A stretch of DNA of 64,000 nt, from the NCBI RefSeq assembly GCF_004348895.1, contig NZ_RRZK01000030.1, positions 186,001-250,000 on the forward strand. The letters run 5' to 3'. The notes under the pieces were generated by a model. That model did no database searches, had not been told where the DNA came from, and was given only the letters and a program-made list of their open reading frames with translations. Within the stretch, counting starts at the first letter, position 1. Each line of letters starts with the position of its first letter. Origin of the DNA: Pseudomonas vancouverensis (GTDB lineage: Bacteria > Pseudomonadota > Gammaproteobacteria > Pseudomonadales > Pseudomonadaceae). The translations under genes were made by a program, and so were the position numbers. Below are positions 37,203 to 45,379 of the stretch, piece after piece.

Positions 37203-37460
37203 TCATATTTCGATCTTGTGGTGCACATCGTGCGACGGGCGCAATGCTCGGGCGTAGCAGAACAGAAACAGATTTCTCACCACTTCCTTGAGCACCATCG
37301 GTTCGCTGGAACTCAAGCCATTGAGGTCCAGGTCTCCCTGGTCCTGCAGTTCGTGCAGCGCTTCCTCTTCCAGAACGGCACAGACTTCCCCGGTTTCCCG
37401 GTGCAGGATTCTCAGATAAGGGTGTGGGCGGTCCAGCCAGGCATCGATCAGATAAGTCAT
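37203..37460 (-). CDS. Small iron-regulated protein (PA4570-like)
   Basis: An 85-residue soluble protein, MTYLIDAWLDRPHPYLRILH at the start, then a Glu/Leu-rich helix and FLFCYARALRPSH. No known domain. I chose ATG 37460 because GGAG lies 9 bp before it; an ATG five codons further upstream lacks a ribosome site. A Fur box sits 26-48 bp upstream, so it should be expressed under iron limitation. Position and size match PA4570 of P. aeruginosa, which I recall as iron-repressed. Confidence 0.78.
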   Translation of the reverse strand: MTYLIDAWLDRPHPYLRILHRETGEVCAVLEEEALHELQDQGDLDLNGLSSSEPMVLKEVVRNLFLFCYARALRPSHDVHHKIEI

Positions 37461-37485
37461 GGTTCTCATCTCCATTGAAGGGTTT

Positions 37486-37508
37486 GATGAGAATAATTCT
37501 TATTCATC
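37486..37508. promoter_or_regulatory. Fur box upstream of the PA4570-like gene
   Basis: GATGAGAATAATTCTTATTC is followed by ATC. Aligned with the 19-bp consensus GATAATGATAATCATTATC it matches at 13 positions, and it overlaps where the promoter of the minus-strand gene should lie. Confidence 0.75.
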
Positions 37509-37641
37509 AAATAGCAAAGGCCTATTGGCGGATTGGACTTTTTTCCGGGTAAAGATTGCGTAAGGTCAACGCAGCTGGCGCTTTGCTATTAGCCAGGGGA
37601 GGGGCCATCCCGCACGAAGCGCAGGATGGCTGACAGCAGAT

Positions 37642-37983
37642 TCAGACTTTTCGGACGAACTCGGACTTGAGTTTCATCGGGCCGATGCCGTCGATCTTGC
37701 AGTCGATATCGTGATCGCCATCGCACAGGCGGATGTTTTTCACCTTGGTGCCGACCTTGACCACCAGGGAAGTGCCCTTGACCTTGAGGTCCTTGATCAC
37801 GGTGATGGTGTCGCCGTCCTGCAGGACATTGCCGACCGAATCCTTCTTCACCGCGTCATCGGACGCCGTTTCCGATTCGCCGGCGGCGGACCACTCGTGG
37901 GCGCACTCCGGGCAGATCAGCTGCGCGCCGTCTTCATAGGTGTATTCGGAATTGCATTTTGGGCAGGGTGGCAACGTGCTCAC
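37642..37983 (-). CDS. yjdM: YjdM (PhnA-like) zinc-ribbon protein
   Basis: A 113-residue protein with an N-terminal zinc ribbon (PPCPKCNSEYTYED, then LICPECAHEW) and a C-terminal SH3-like domain (DGDTITVIKDLKVKGTSLVV). It was once linked to phosphonate use, but the function is unclear. The start is GTG, preceded by AGGAG 5 bp away. It is a single gene. Confidence 0.92.
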   Translation of the reverse strand: MSTLPPCPKCNSEYTYEDGAQLICPECAHEWSAAGESETASDDAVKKDSVGNVLQDGDTITVIKDLKVKGTSLVVKVGTKVKNIRLCDGDHDIDCKIDGIGPMKLKSEFVRKV

Positions 37984-38058
37984 TAAAGCTCCTTGAATTC
38001 AGGATCGCTAAAAAGCGCACATTGTATAGGGTTTTAGGCGTGGAGGGGGGAGTGCCGG

Positions 38059-38099
38059 AAACCCTGTGGCAGAGAGCAAGCTCGCTCCCACAGGGTTTT
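38059..38099. terminator. REP-derived hairpin after ispB
   Basis: AACCCTGTGG and CCACAGGGTT flank a REP core (GAGCAAGCTCGCTCC) and give a long stem. On the minus strand it sits just past the ispB stop, so it may terminate or stabilise that mRNA; the T tract is short. Confidence 0.55.
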
Positions 38100-38108
38100 G
38101 CAGTCTTG

Positions 38109-39077
38109 TCAGTGCGTACGGGCGACCGCGAACTCGCTCAGCTCGACCAATGCGTCGCGGTATTCGCTGGCAGGCAGCGCTTCGAGGCACTTGATTGCGC
38201 GGGCCACGTAATCGCGAGCCAACTGCGCGGTGTACTCCAGCGAACCCGAGGCTTCCACGGCTTCGCGAATGCTTTCGAGGTCTTCGATCCCGCCTTTCTG
38301 AATGGCCTTGCGCACCAGGGCGGCCTGCTCCGGCGTGCCTTCGCGCATGGTGAAGATCAGCGGCAGCGTCGGTTTGCCTTCGGCCAGATCGTCGCCGACG
38401 TTCTTGCCCAGGGTCTCCGCATCGCCCTTGTAGTCCAGCAGGTCGTCGACCAGTTGGAAGGCCACACCCAGGTGATCACCGAATGTACGCAGGGCTTCGG
38501 CCTGTTCAGGCGTTGCCTCGCACAAGGCTGCCGCACTGTGGGTCGAGGCTTCGAAGAGCATCGCGGTCTTGCCGCGGATGACTTCCATGTAGGTTTCTTC
38601 GGTGGTGCTGGCGTCACGCACTTTCGACAATTGCAGCACTTCGCCTTCGGCGATGATGCGCGTGGCCTGCGAAAGGATCTTCATCACCGGCATGGAGCCC
38701 AGTTCGACCATCATTTCGAAAGACCGTGAGTACAGGAAGTCGCCCACCAGCACGCTGGGCGCGTTGCCCCACATGGCATTGGCGGTCGAGCGGCCACGAC
38801 GCATGCCGGACATGTCGACCACGTCGTCATGCAGCAGGGTCGCGGTGTGCAGGAACTCGATGGTGGCTGCCAGCAGACGCAGTTCGTCGCCTTCGCGACC
38901 GAGTGCCTTGCCACACAGCAATACCAATAGAGGACGCAGGCGTTTGCCGCCGGCCGAGGTAATGTAGTCGCCGATTTTCGATACCAGCGGCACTCGGGAA
39001 GTCAGCTGCTTCTTGATGATGCCGTCGACGGCGCTAAAATCGTCCGCCACCGCGCGGTAGAAAGCTTGGGGTTGCAT
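38109..39077 (-). CDS. ispB: Octaprenyl (polyprenyl) diphosphate synthase
   Basis: A 322-residue trans-prenyltransferase that builds the ubiquinone side chain from FPP and IPP. The two aspartate-rich motifs are present: first LLHDDVVDMSGMRRGR (~82-97), second QLVDDLLDYKGD (~208-219). GGKRLRPLLVLL near residue 43 binds IPP. In Pseudomonas the product is likely nonaprenyl (Q9). It is divergent from rplU. Confidence 0.95.
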   Translation of the reverse strand: MQPQAFYRAVADDFSAVDGIIKKQLTSRVPLVSKIGDYITSAGGKRLRPLLVLLCGKALGREGDELRLLAATIEFLHTATLLHDDVVDMSGMRRGRSTANAMWGNAPSVLVGDFLYSRSFEMMVELGSMPVMKILSQATRIIAEGEVLQLSKVRDASTTEETYMEVIRGKTAMLFEASTHSAAALCEATPEQAEALRTFGDHLGVAFQLVDDLLDYKGDAETLGKNVGDDLAEGKPTLPLIFTMREGTPEQAALVRKAIQKGGIEDLESIREAVEASGSLEYTAQLARDYVARAIKCLEALPASEYRDALVELSEFAVARTH

Positions 39078-39156
39078 CAGAGACAGTTGCTCCAGAAGGG
39101 TTGCGCGGCATGCTAGGACCCACGCCAGCGGGTGTCAAGGCGCGATGGACGGCCCC

Positions 39157-39185
39157 TTGCAAGGCAAGCGTGGCTTGCGTACAAT
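39157..39185 (+). promoter_or_regulatory. Sigma70-type promoter of rplU-rpmA
   Basis: TTGCAA (39157) and TACAAT (39180) are separated by 17 bp and followed by a GC-rich discriminator CGCGCACC, as expected for a ribosomal protein operon under stringent control. It lies about 130 bp before rplU. Confidence 0.75.
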
Positions 39186-39317
39186 CGCGCACCCTGAACT
39201 TCCTGGGCAGCACCTGCCTTACGCAATTGCAAGCGGGCCTTCCAGCCCCATGCAGCCATGCCAGCCAATACCTCTTCTTATAAAGAGCTGGGTGAGCAGG
39301 ATTATCGGAGAAATACC

Positions 39318-39632
39318 ATGTCTTATGCAGTAATCGTTACTGGCGGCAAGCAGTACAAAGTCGCCCCAGGTGAATACCTGAAGATCGAAAAACTGGAAGT
39401 CGCTACCGGCGAATCCGTTACCTTTGATCGCGTTCTGTTGGTTGCCAACGGTGACGACGTGAATATCGGCGCTCCAGTTGTTGCTGGCGCTACCGTTGTG
39501 GCTGAAGTGATCTCCCAAGGTCGTCACGATAAAGTCCGCATCATCAAGTTCCGTCGCCGTAAGCACCACATGAAGCGTATGGGCCACCGCCAGTGGTACA
39601 CCGAGATCAAAATCACCGGTATTCAGGCTTAA
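39318..39632 (+). CDS. rplU: 50S ribosomal protein L21
   Basis: A 104-residue protein, MSYAVIVTGGKQYKVAPGEY at the start, with the L21 signature KVRIIKFRRRKHHMKRMGHR near the end. It binds 23S rRNA domain II. It is the first gene of the rplU-rpmA pair; CGGAG precedes the ATG by a short gap. Confidence 0.98.
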   Translation: MSYAVIVTGGKQYKVAPGEYLKIEKLEVATGESVTFDRVLLVANGDDVNIGAPVVAGATVVAEVISQGRHDKVRIIKFRRRKHHMKRMGHRQWYTEIKITGIQA

Positions 39633-39667
39633 TTTCAGCCTAATTCCTCACTAGGAGAATTGAACTC

Positions 39668-39925
39668 ATGGCACACAAAAAAGCTGGTGGTAGTACCCGT
39701 AACGGTCGCGACTCAGAAGCCAAACGCCTTGGCGTGAAGATGTATGGCGGCCAGGCTATCAAAGCAGGCAACATCATCGTGCGTCAGCGCGGCACCCAAT
39801 TCCACGCTGGCTACGGCGTTGGCATGGGTAAAGATCACACTCTCTTCGCTAAAGTCGAAGGCGTGATCAAGTTCGAAGTAAAAGGCGCCTTCGGTCGTCG
39901 TTACGTGAGCGTAGTCGCGGCTTAA
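39668..39925 (+). CDS. rpmA: 50S ribosomal protein L27
   Basis: An 85-residue protein. The N-terminal MAHKKAGGSTRNGRDSEAKR reaches the peptidyl-transferase centre in the ribosome, and GSTRNGRDS is the family signature. It begins 35 bp after rplU with AGGAG upstream and is followed by a terminator. Confidence 0.98.
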   Translation: MAHKKAGGSTRNGRDSEAKRLGVKMYGGQAIKAGNIIVRQRGTQFHAGYGVGMGKDHTLFAKVEGVIKFEVKGAFGRRYVSVVAA

Positions 39926-39940
39926 TAGCGCGATCGCTGG

Positions 39941-39971
39941 AAAAGCCCTGTCTCGCGACGGGGCTTTTTCG
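39941..39971 (+). terminator. Terminator of rplU-rpmA
   Basis: AAAAGCCC and GGGCTTTTT bracket a loop with TGTCTCGCGACG. It lies 15 bp after the rpmA stop. Confidence 0.85.
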
Positions 39972-39982
39972 TTTGTGGGGTG

Positions 39983-40073
39983 AGTCTCTTGCAAAACTGT
40001 TTGTATGGGCTGTCGGCGCGCTGGACTGTGCGGTCGTTGATTGAGGTCGCTGCGCTCATTTTTGCAAGAGTCT
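39983..40073. mobile_element. MITE-like element with 11-bp inverted termini
   Basis: CTCTTGCAAAA (39986-39996) and TTTTGCAAGAG (40060-40070) are perfect inverted ends around 63 bp that code for nothing. The wider ends TGAGTCTCTTGCAAAA and TAAGACTCTTGCAAAA (as read inward) resemble termini of IS5-type elements. Length near 90 bp fits a miniature element. No transposase is present. Confidence 0.45.
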
Positions 40074-40122
40074 TATGTCTTAGTGTTTTTCGGCTCGTCC
40101 GTATGGCGAGAGGCGTTGTGTA

Positions 40123-41346
40123 ATGAAGTTTGTTGACGAAGTATCGATTCGAGTAAAAGCCGGTGACGGCGGCAACGGTTGCATGAGCTTCCGTCGCGAA
40201 AAATTCATCGAGAACGGCGGCCCTAACGGCGGTGATGGTGGTGATGGCGGTTCCATCTACATGATGGCCGACGAGAACCTCAACACTCTGGTCGACTACC
40301 GTTACACCCGGCACTTCGATGCCGAGCGTGGCTCCAATGGCGGCAGCACCGATTGCACCGGCAAGAAAGGCGAGGATCTGATCCTGCGTGTGCCTGTGGG
40401 CACCACGGTGATCGACTCGGCCACCCAGGAAGTGATTGGCGACCTGACCAAGGCCGGCCAGAAGCTGTTGGTTGCCCATGGCGGCTGGCATGGTCTGGGC
40501 AACACCCGTTTCAAATCCAGTACCAACCGTGCGCCACGTCAGACGACCCCCGGCAAGCCGGGTGAGCAGCGTGATCTGAAGCTGGAAATGAAAGTGCTGG
40601 CTGACGTCGGTCTGCTGGGCTTGCCGAACGCCGGTAAAAGTACGTTCATTCGTTCGGTGTCGGCCGCCAAGCCGAAAGTCGCCGACTACCCGTTCACCAC
40701 GCTGGTGCCAAACCTCGGTGTGGTCAGTGTCGATCGCTGGAAAAGCTTCGTGGTTGCTGACATTCCGGGTCTGATCGAGGGTGCTTCCGATGGCGCGGGC
40801 CTGGGGATTCGCTTCCTCAAGCACTTGTCGCGTACCCGTCTGCTGTTGCATCTCGTGGACATGGCGCCGCTGGATGACACCAGTGCGCCGGACGCTGCTG
40901 AAGTCATCGTCAGCGAGCTGACCAAGTTCAGCCCGTCCCTGGCTGAGCGCGATCGCTGGTTGATCCTCAACAAGTGCGACCAGATCCTCGACGAAGAGCA
41001 CGATGCTCGCGTCAAGGAAATCGTTGATCGCCTGGAGTGGACCGGTCCGGTTTATGTGATCTCGGCCATTGCCAAGCAGAACACCGAGCGTCTGTGTCAC
41101 GACATCATGCGTTACCTGGAAGATCGTGCCGATCGCCTGGCTAACGACCCGGCCTACAAGGAAGAGCTGGCCGAGCTCGATCAGCGCATCGAAGACGAAG
41201 CGCGTGCCCAGTTGCAGGCGCTGGATGACCAGCGTGCCCTGCGTCGCAGCGGCGTGAAGTCGGTCCATGACATCGGCGACGATGATTGGGACGAAGAAGA
41301 TGTGGATGATGAAGACGGTCCGGAAATCATTTACGTGCGTGACTGA
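40123..41346 (+). CDS. obgE: Obg GTPase
   Basis: A 407-residue GTPase tied to 50S assembly, (p)ppGpp signalling and replication control. Order of domains: the glycine-rich Obg fold (MKFVDEVSIRVKAGDGGNG, GGPNGGDGGDGGS), the G domain (Walker A GLPNAGKSTF, switch II ADIPGLIEGAS, NKCD), then an acidic C-terminal tail (DDDWDEEDVDDEDG). Its position downstream of rplU-rpmA is the common bacterial order. Confidence 0.97.
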   Translation: MKFVDEVSIRVKAGDGGNGCMSFRREKFIENGGPNGGDGGDGGSIYMMADENLNTLVDYRYTRHFDAERGSNGGSTDCTGKKGEDLILRVPVGTTVIDSATQEVIGDLTKAGQKLLVAHGGWHGLGNTRFKSSTNRAPRQTTPGKPGEQRDLKLEMKVLADVGLLGLPNAGKSTFIRSVSAAKPKVADYPFTTLVPNLGVVSVDRWKSFVVADIPGLIEGASDGAGLGIRFLKHLSRTRLLLHLVDMAPLDDTSAPDAAEVIVSELTKFSPSLAERDRWLILNKCDQILDEEHDARVKEIVDRLEWTGPVYVISAIAKQNTERLCHDIMRYLEDRADRLANDPAYKEELAELDQRIEDEARAQLQALDDQRALRRSGVKSVHDIGDDDWDEEDVDDEDGPEIIYVRD

Positions 41347-41366
41347 TTCGTTGCAGTAAACTTAAG

Positions 41367-41391
41367 CGCCGCTCAATCGAGCGGCGTTTTA
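41367..41391 (+). terminator. Terminator of obgE
   Basis: The stem CGCCGCTC/GAGCGGCG with loop AATC is followed by TTTT. Confidence 0.85.
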
Positions 41392-41469
41392 GTATCTGGA
41401 AATCGTTGGTCAAGAATAATGTCACGGGCAGCGCCGGGTCGCGCTGTCCTCAAGCTAAGGTTGAAGATG

Positions 41470-42588
41470 ATGCGGAGCAAGGTGACAGGTGCGCAGCGTT
41501 GGGTCGTGAAGATCGGCAGCGCTTTGCTGACGGCGGACGGCAAAGGCCTGGATCGCGCGGCAATGGGTGTCTGGGTGGAGCAGATGGTGGCTCTGCATGA
41601 GGCGGGTGTCGAGCTGGTGCTGGTGTCCTCCGGGGCGGTGGCGGCCGGCATGAGTCGCCTGGGCTGGACCTCTCGACCCAGTGCGATGCACGAGCTCCAG
41701 GCTGCCGCTGCAATCGGTCAGATGGGGCTGGTGCAGGCCTGGGAGTCGAGCTTTGCCGAGCATGGCCGGCATACAGCGCAGATTCTCCTGACCCATGACG
41801 ACCTGTCCGATCGCAAGCGCTACCTGAACGCCCGCAGTACCCTGCGTGCGCTGGTCGAGCTGAAAGTGATTCCGGTGATCAATGAAAACGACACCGTGGT
41901 CACCGACGAAATCCGTTTTGGTGACAACGACACCCTGGCGGCGCTGGTGGCCAACCTGGTTGAGGCGGACCTGTTGGTGATCCTCACGGATCGCGACGGT
42001 ATGTTCGATGCTGATCCGCGCAACAATCCGGATGCCCAGTTGATCTATGAGGCGCGCGCTGATGATCCGGCACTGGATGCGGTTGCCGGTGGTACCGGTG
42101 GCGCGCTGGGGCGTGGCGGCATGCAGACCAAGTTGCGTGCGGCGCGGTTGGCGGCGCGTTCCGGGGCGCACACGATCATTGTCGGTGGGCGCCTTGAGCG
42201 GGTTCTGGATCGCCTGAAGGCGGGCGAGCGCATCGGCACTTTGCTCTCGCCGGAGCGCGGTATGCTGGCGGCGCGCAAGCAGTGGCTGGCGGGGCATCTG
42301 CAAACCCGTGGCACGCTGGTTCTGGATGCAGGGGCTGTGAAAGCGTTGTCCGAGGATCACAAGAGCTTGCTGCCGGTTGGCGTCAAGCTGGTCCAGGGCA
42401 GCTTCCGTCGCGGCGAGATGGTGGTGTGCGTGGCGCCAGACGGTCGAGAAATCGCCCGTGGCCTGGCCAACTACAGTGCCTTGGAAGCGCAAAAAATCAT
42501 CGGCCAATCGTCTGATGCGATTGTCGGTCTGTTGGGTTACATGGCGGAGCCGGAACTGGTTCACCGCGATAACCTGATTCTGGTCTGA
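41470..42588 (+). CDS. proB: Glutamate 5-kinase
   Basis: A 372-residue enzyme for the first step of proline synthesis (ATP-dependent phosphorylation of glutamate). The kinase domain has WVVKIGSALLT, LVSSGAVAAGMSRLG, and VINENDTVVTDEIRFGDND. The C-terminal PUA domain begins near residue 275 (GTLVLDAGAVKAL). I chose ATG 41470; an ATG directly before it is equally possible by one residue, and AAGG lies 6-9 bp upstream. Confidence 0.96.
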   Translation: MRSKVTGAQRWVVKIGSALLTADGKGLDRAAMGVWVEQMVALHEAGVELVLVSSGAVAAGMSRLGWTSRPSAMHELQAAAAIGQMGLVQAWESSFAEHGRHTAQILLTHDDLSDRKRYLNARSTLRALVELKVIPVINENDTVVTDEIRFGDNDTLAALVANLVEADLLVILTDRDGMFDADPRNNPDAQLIYEARADDPALDAVAGGTGGALGRGGMQTKLRAARLAARSGAHTIIVGGRLERVLDRLKAGERIGTLLSPERGMLAARKQWLAGHLQTRGTLVLDAGAVKALSEDHKSLLPVGVKLVQGSFRRGEMVVCVAPDGREIARGLANYSALEAQKIIGQSSDAIVGLLGYMAEPELVHRDNLILV

Positions 42589-42600
42589 GGGAATATCTGA

Positions 42601-43065
42601 ATGCGCGTGGCAAAAGGCTTGATGGGGTTGCTGCTGGCGATGCCGCTGCTGGCTTCGGCCGAGGAAGTCGGTCAGGTGTCGACGGTGTTCAAGTTCGTCG
42701 GTCCCAATGACCGAATTGTCGTCGAGGCATTTGATGATCCGAAGGTTGAAGGCGTGACCTGCTACCTTTCACGTGCCAAGACTGGTGGTGTGAAGGGTGG
42801 TCTGGGTCTGGCGGAAGATCGTGCCGAGGCGTCCATCGCTTGCCGACAGGTTGGGCCGATCAGCTTCAAGGGTGAGCTCAAGGACGGCGATGAAGTGTTC
42901 AAGGAGCGCACCTCGCTGGTGTTCAAGACCATGCAGGTGGTGCGTTTTCTCGACAAGAAGCGCAATACGCTGGTTTACCTGGTATATAGCGATCGCCTGA
43001 TCGAGGGTAGCCCGCAGAATGCGGTGACGGCGATACCGATTTTGCCGTGGCCGCACGCACAATAA
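42601..43065 (+). CDS. creA: CreA family periplasmic protein
   Basis: A 154-residue protein with a signal peptide (MRVAKGLMGLLLAMPLLASA). The CreA core is visible: VFKFVGPNDRIVVEAFDDPK, VTCYLSRAKTGG, and SIACRQVGPI. The two cysteines could form a disulphide. Function is not known. It begins 12 bp after proB, so the two are probably cotranscribed. Confidence 0.92.
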   Translation: MRVAKGLMGLLLAMPLLASAEEVGQVSTVFKFVGPNDRIVVEAFDDPKVEGVTCYLSRAKTGGVKGGLGLAEDRAEASIACRQVGPISFKGELKDGDEVFKERTSLVFKTMQVVRFLDKKRNTLVYLVYSDRLIEGSPQNAVTAIPILPWPHAQ

Positions 43066-43088
43066 GTCGAAATTTGTAGAGGTTCACT

Positions 43089-43108
43089 GTGGGAGCTTGC
43101 TCCCACAT
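43089..43108. repeat. REP-core hairpin after creA
   Basis: TGTGGGAGCTTGCTCCCACA is a short perfect hairpin of REP type. It may end the proB-creA message. Confidence 0.6.
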
Positions 43109-43145
43109 TGTTTTGTGCAGTGCTCTCGCCGAATCGCAGGCAATA

Positions 43146-43174
43146 AAAAACCGACCCTGAGGTCGGTTTTTTAA
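43146..43174 (-). terminator. Terminator of rpsT
   Basis: AAAAAACCGACC and GGTCGGTTTTTT flank a CTGA loop; on the minus strand it follows the rpsT stop by 13 bp. It is symmetrical enough to act in both directions. Confidence 0.9.
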
Positions 43175-43186
43175 TGACTACGTCGC

Positions 43187-43459
43187 TTAGGCAGCAGCTT
43201 TCAGTGCCTTGACGTGGCCATTCAGGCGGCTCTTATGACGAGCAGCCTTGTTCTTGTGGATGATGCCTTTATCGGCCATGCGGTCGATAACTGGCACAGC
43301 CAGAACGTATGCAGCTTGAGCTTTTTCAGCGTCTTTTGCGTCGATGGCTTTAACTACATTCTTGATGTAGGTACGAACCATGGAACGCAGGCTGGCGTTG
43401 TGGCTGCGACGCTTCTCAGCCTGTTTTGCACGTTTTTTGGCGGAAGGTGAGTTGGCCAC
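43187..43459 (-). CDS. rpsT: 30S ribosomal protein S20
   Basis: A 90-residue basic protein, start ANSPSAKKRAKQAEKRRSHN, ending in an Ala/Lys-rich helix. It binds 16S rRNA early in assembly. The start codon is GTG rather than ATG, preceded by GAGGAG 8 bp away. Weak starts are a known feature of rpsT and go with its autogenous translational control. It is divergent from murJ. Confidence 0.98.
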   Translation of the reverse strand: MANSPSAKKRAKQAEKRRSHNASLRSMVRTYIKNVVKAIDAKDAEKAQAAYVLAVPVIDRMADKGIIHKNKAARHKSRLNGHVKALKAAA

Positions 43460-43711
43460 CGTCGAGCTCCTCGAAAGACTTTTTAGGAAATAGCAAACAA
43501 AATAGGCCGCGAATCATGCCGATGAGTTGATGTGTTGTCAAGGGCGGTTGATGCGTTCCGCTGAGTGGTCGATCTAAAGAGGCGGGATGTTTCTTTCCGG
43601 CGCTTGACCTGTAAACTCGCGAGCTTTGGCTCTGTGCTGTTGCGGCGCGGAGTATCGCACAAGTGGGCGCATTGTTCGCCTGCTGTTTATCGACAGGCAC
43701 TCACTCTTTCA

Positions 43712-45250
43712 ATGAATCTGCTCAAATCGTTGGCCGCCGTCAGCTCTATCACGATGCTTTCCCGGATTCTGGGCTTTGTTCGTGACACCCTCATCGCGCG
43801 CACATTTGGCGCCGGGATGGCGACCGACGCCTTCTTTATCGCCTTCAAACTGCCCAATCTGTTGCGGCGGATCTTCGCCGAGGGGGCGTTTTCCCAGGCA
43901 TTCGTGCCGATCCTGGCTGAATATAAAAGCCAGAAGGGCGAGGAGGCGACGCGAACCTTCATTGCCTATGTCTCGGGCTTGCTCACTCTGGTGCTGGCGC
44001 TGGTGACGGCGCTGGGCATGATCGCCGCGCCCTGGGTCATCTGGGTGACCGCGCCGGGCTTTACCGACACGCCGGAAAAATTCGAACTCACGTCCAACCT
44101 GCTGCGGGTGACCTTTCCGTACATCCTGCTGATTTCCCTGTCGTCCCTGGCCGGCGCGATTCTCAACACCTGGAACCGCTTTTCGGTGCCGGCCTTCGTG
44201 CCGACCCTGCTCAACGTCAGCATGATCATCTTTGCGCTGTTCCTGACGCCGTACTTCGATCCACCGGTCATGGCGCTGGGCTGGGCGGTACTGGCGGGCG
44301 GTCTGGCGCAGTTGCTCTATCAGCTGCCACACCTGAAAAAGATCGGCATGCTGGTGCTGCCGCGCCTGAACCTGCGTGACAGCGGGGTCTGGCGGGTAAT
44401 GAAGCAAATGCTGCCGGCGATCCTCGGGGTCTCGGTGAGCCAGATTTCGCTGATCATCAACACCATCTTTGCCTCGTTCCTGGTCGCAGGCTCGGTGTCC
44501 TGGATGTATTACGCCGACCGGTTGATGGAGTTGCCGTCCGGGGTATTGGGTGTGGCCTTGGGCACGATTCTGCTGCCGACACTGGCCAAGACCTATGCCA
44601 ACAAGGATCGCCACGAGTACTCGCGCATCCTCGACTGGGGCTTGCGCCTGTGTTTTGTGCTGGTGCTGCCATGTTCGCTGGCGTTGGGGATTCTTGCCGA
44701 ACCACTGACCGTTTCACTGTTCCAGTACGGGCAGTTCGAGGCGCACGATTCGGCAATGACGCAGCGAGCGCTGATCGCCTATTCGGTCGGCTTGCTCGGG
44801 ATTATTGTGATTAAAGTGCTGGCGCCAGGCTTTTATGCGCAACAGAACATCCGTACACCGGTAAAGATCGCAATTTTCACGCTGGTGGTCACGCAACTGT
44901 TCAACCTGTTGCTGATCGGTCCGCTGGCGCACGCCGGGCTGGCGCTGGCAATCAGTGCCGGCGCCTGTCTCAATGCGGGGTTGCTGTTCTATCAATTGCG
45001 CAAGCAGCAGATGTACCAGCCACAACCAGGGTGGGCGAAATTCGCCTGCAAGTTGCTGGTCGCTGTGGCTGTGATGTCGGCGGTGCTGCTGGGCTTGATG
45101 CATTTCATGCCGGCCTGGGGCGAAGGGCACATGCTCGAACGCTTCATGCGGCTGGGGGCTTTGGTGGTGGCGGGTGTGGTTGCCTATTTCGGCATGTTAG
45201 TGTTGCTGGGCTTCCGCTTGCGTGACTTCAATCGCAAGGCGCTGGGTTGA
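43712..45250 (+). CDS. murJ: Lipid II flippase MurJ
   Basis: A 512-residue inner-membrane protein with fourteen hydrophobic segments, which flips lipid II for peptidoglycan synthesis. The N-terminal SMLSRILGFVRDTLIARTFG (by translation: ITMLSRILGFVRD) and LPNLLRRIFAEGAFSQAFVP are family hallmarks; the Arg residues line the cavity. I chose ATG 43712 (MNLLKSLAAVSS); the frame is open 49 codons further upstream but that region overlaps the rpsT promoter. It is followed by ribF. Confidence 0.96.
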   Translation: MNLLKSLAAVSSITMLSRILGFVRDTLIARTFGAGMATDAFFIAFKLPNLLRRIFAEGAFSQAFVPILAEYKSQKGEEATRTFIAYVSGLLTLVLALVTALGMIAAPWVIWVTAPGFTDTPEKFELTSNLLRVTFPYILLISLSSLAGAILNTWNRFSVPAFVPTLLNVSMIIFALFLTPYFDPPVMALGWAVLAGGLAQLLYQLPHLKKIGMLVLPRLNLRDSGVWRVMKQMLPAILGVSVSQISLIINTIFASFLVAGSVSWMYYADRLMELPSGVLGVALGTILLPTLAKTYANKDRHEYSRILDWGLRLCFVLVLPCSLALGILAEPLTVSLFQYGQFEAHDSAMTQRALIAYSVGLLGIIVIKVLAPGFYAQQNIRTPVKIAIFTLVVTQLFNLLLIGPLAHAGLALAISAGACLNAGLLFYQLRKQQMYQPQPGWAKFACKLLVAVAVMSAVLLGLMHFMPAWGEGHMLERFMRLGALVVAGVVAYFGMLVLLGFRLRDFNRKALG

Positions 45251-45379
45251 GGTTCAGGCCTCGATAAACACGGGCGGGCCGACGGTTTTGTCGGCCCGAT
45301 CACTTTGGATGACGGTGTTGCCTGTCGTCGGCCGCCGGGTGTGGTTATAATCGACCACTTTATGAGCAAGAAGCGCGTT

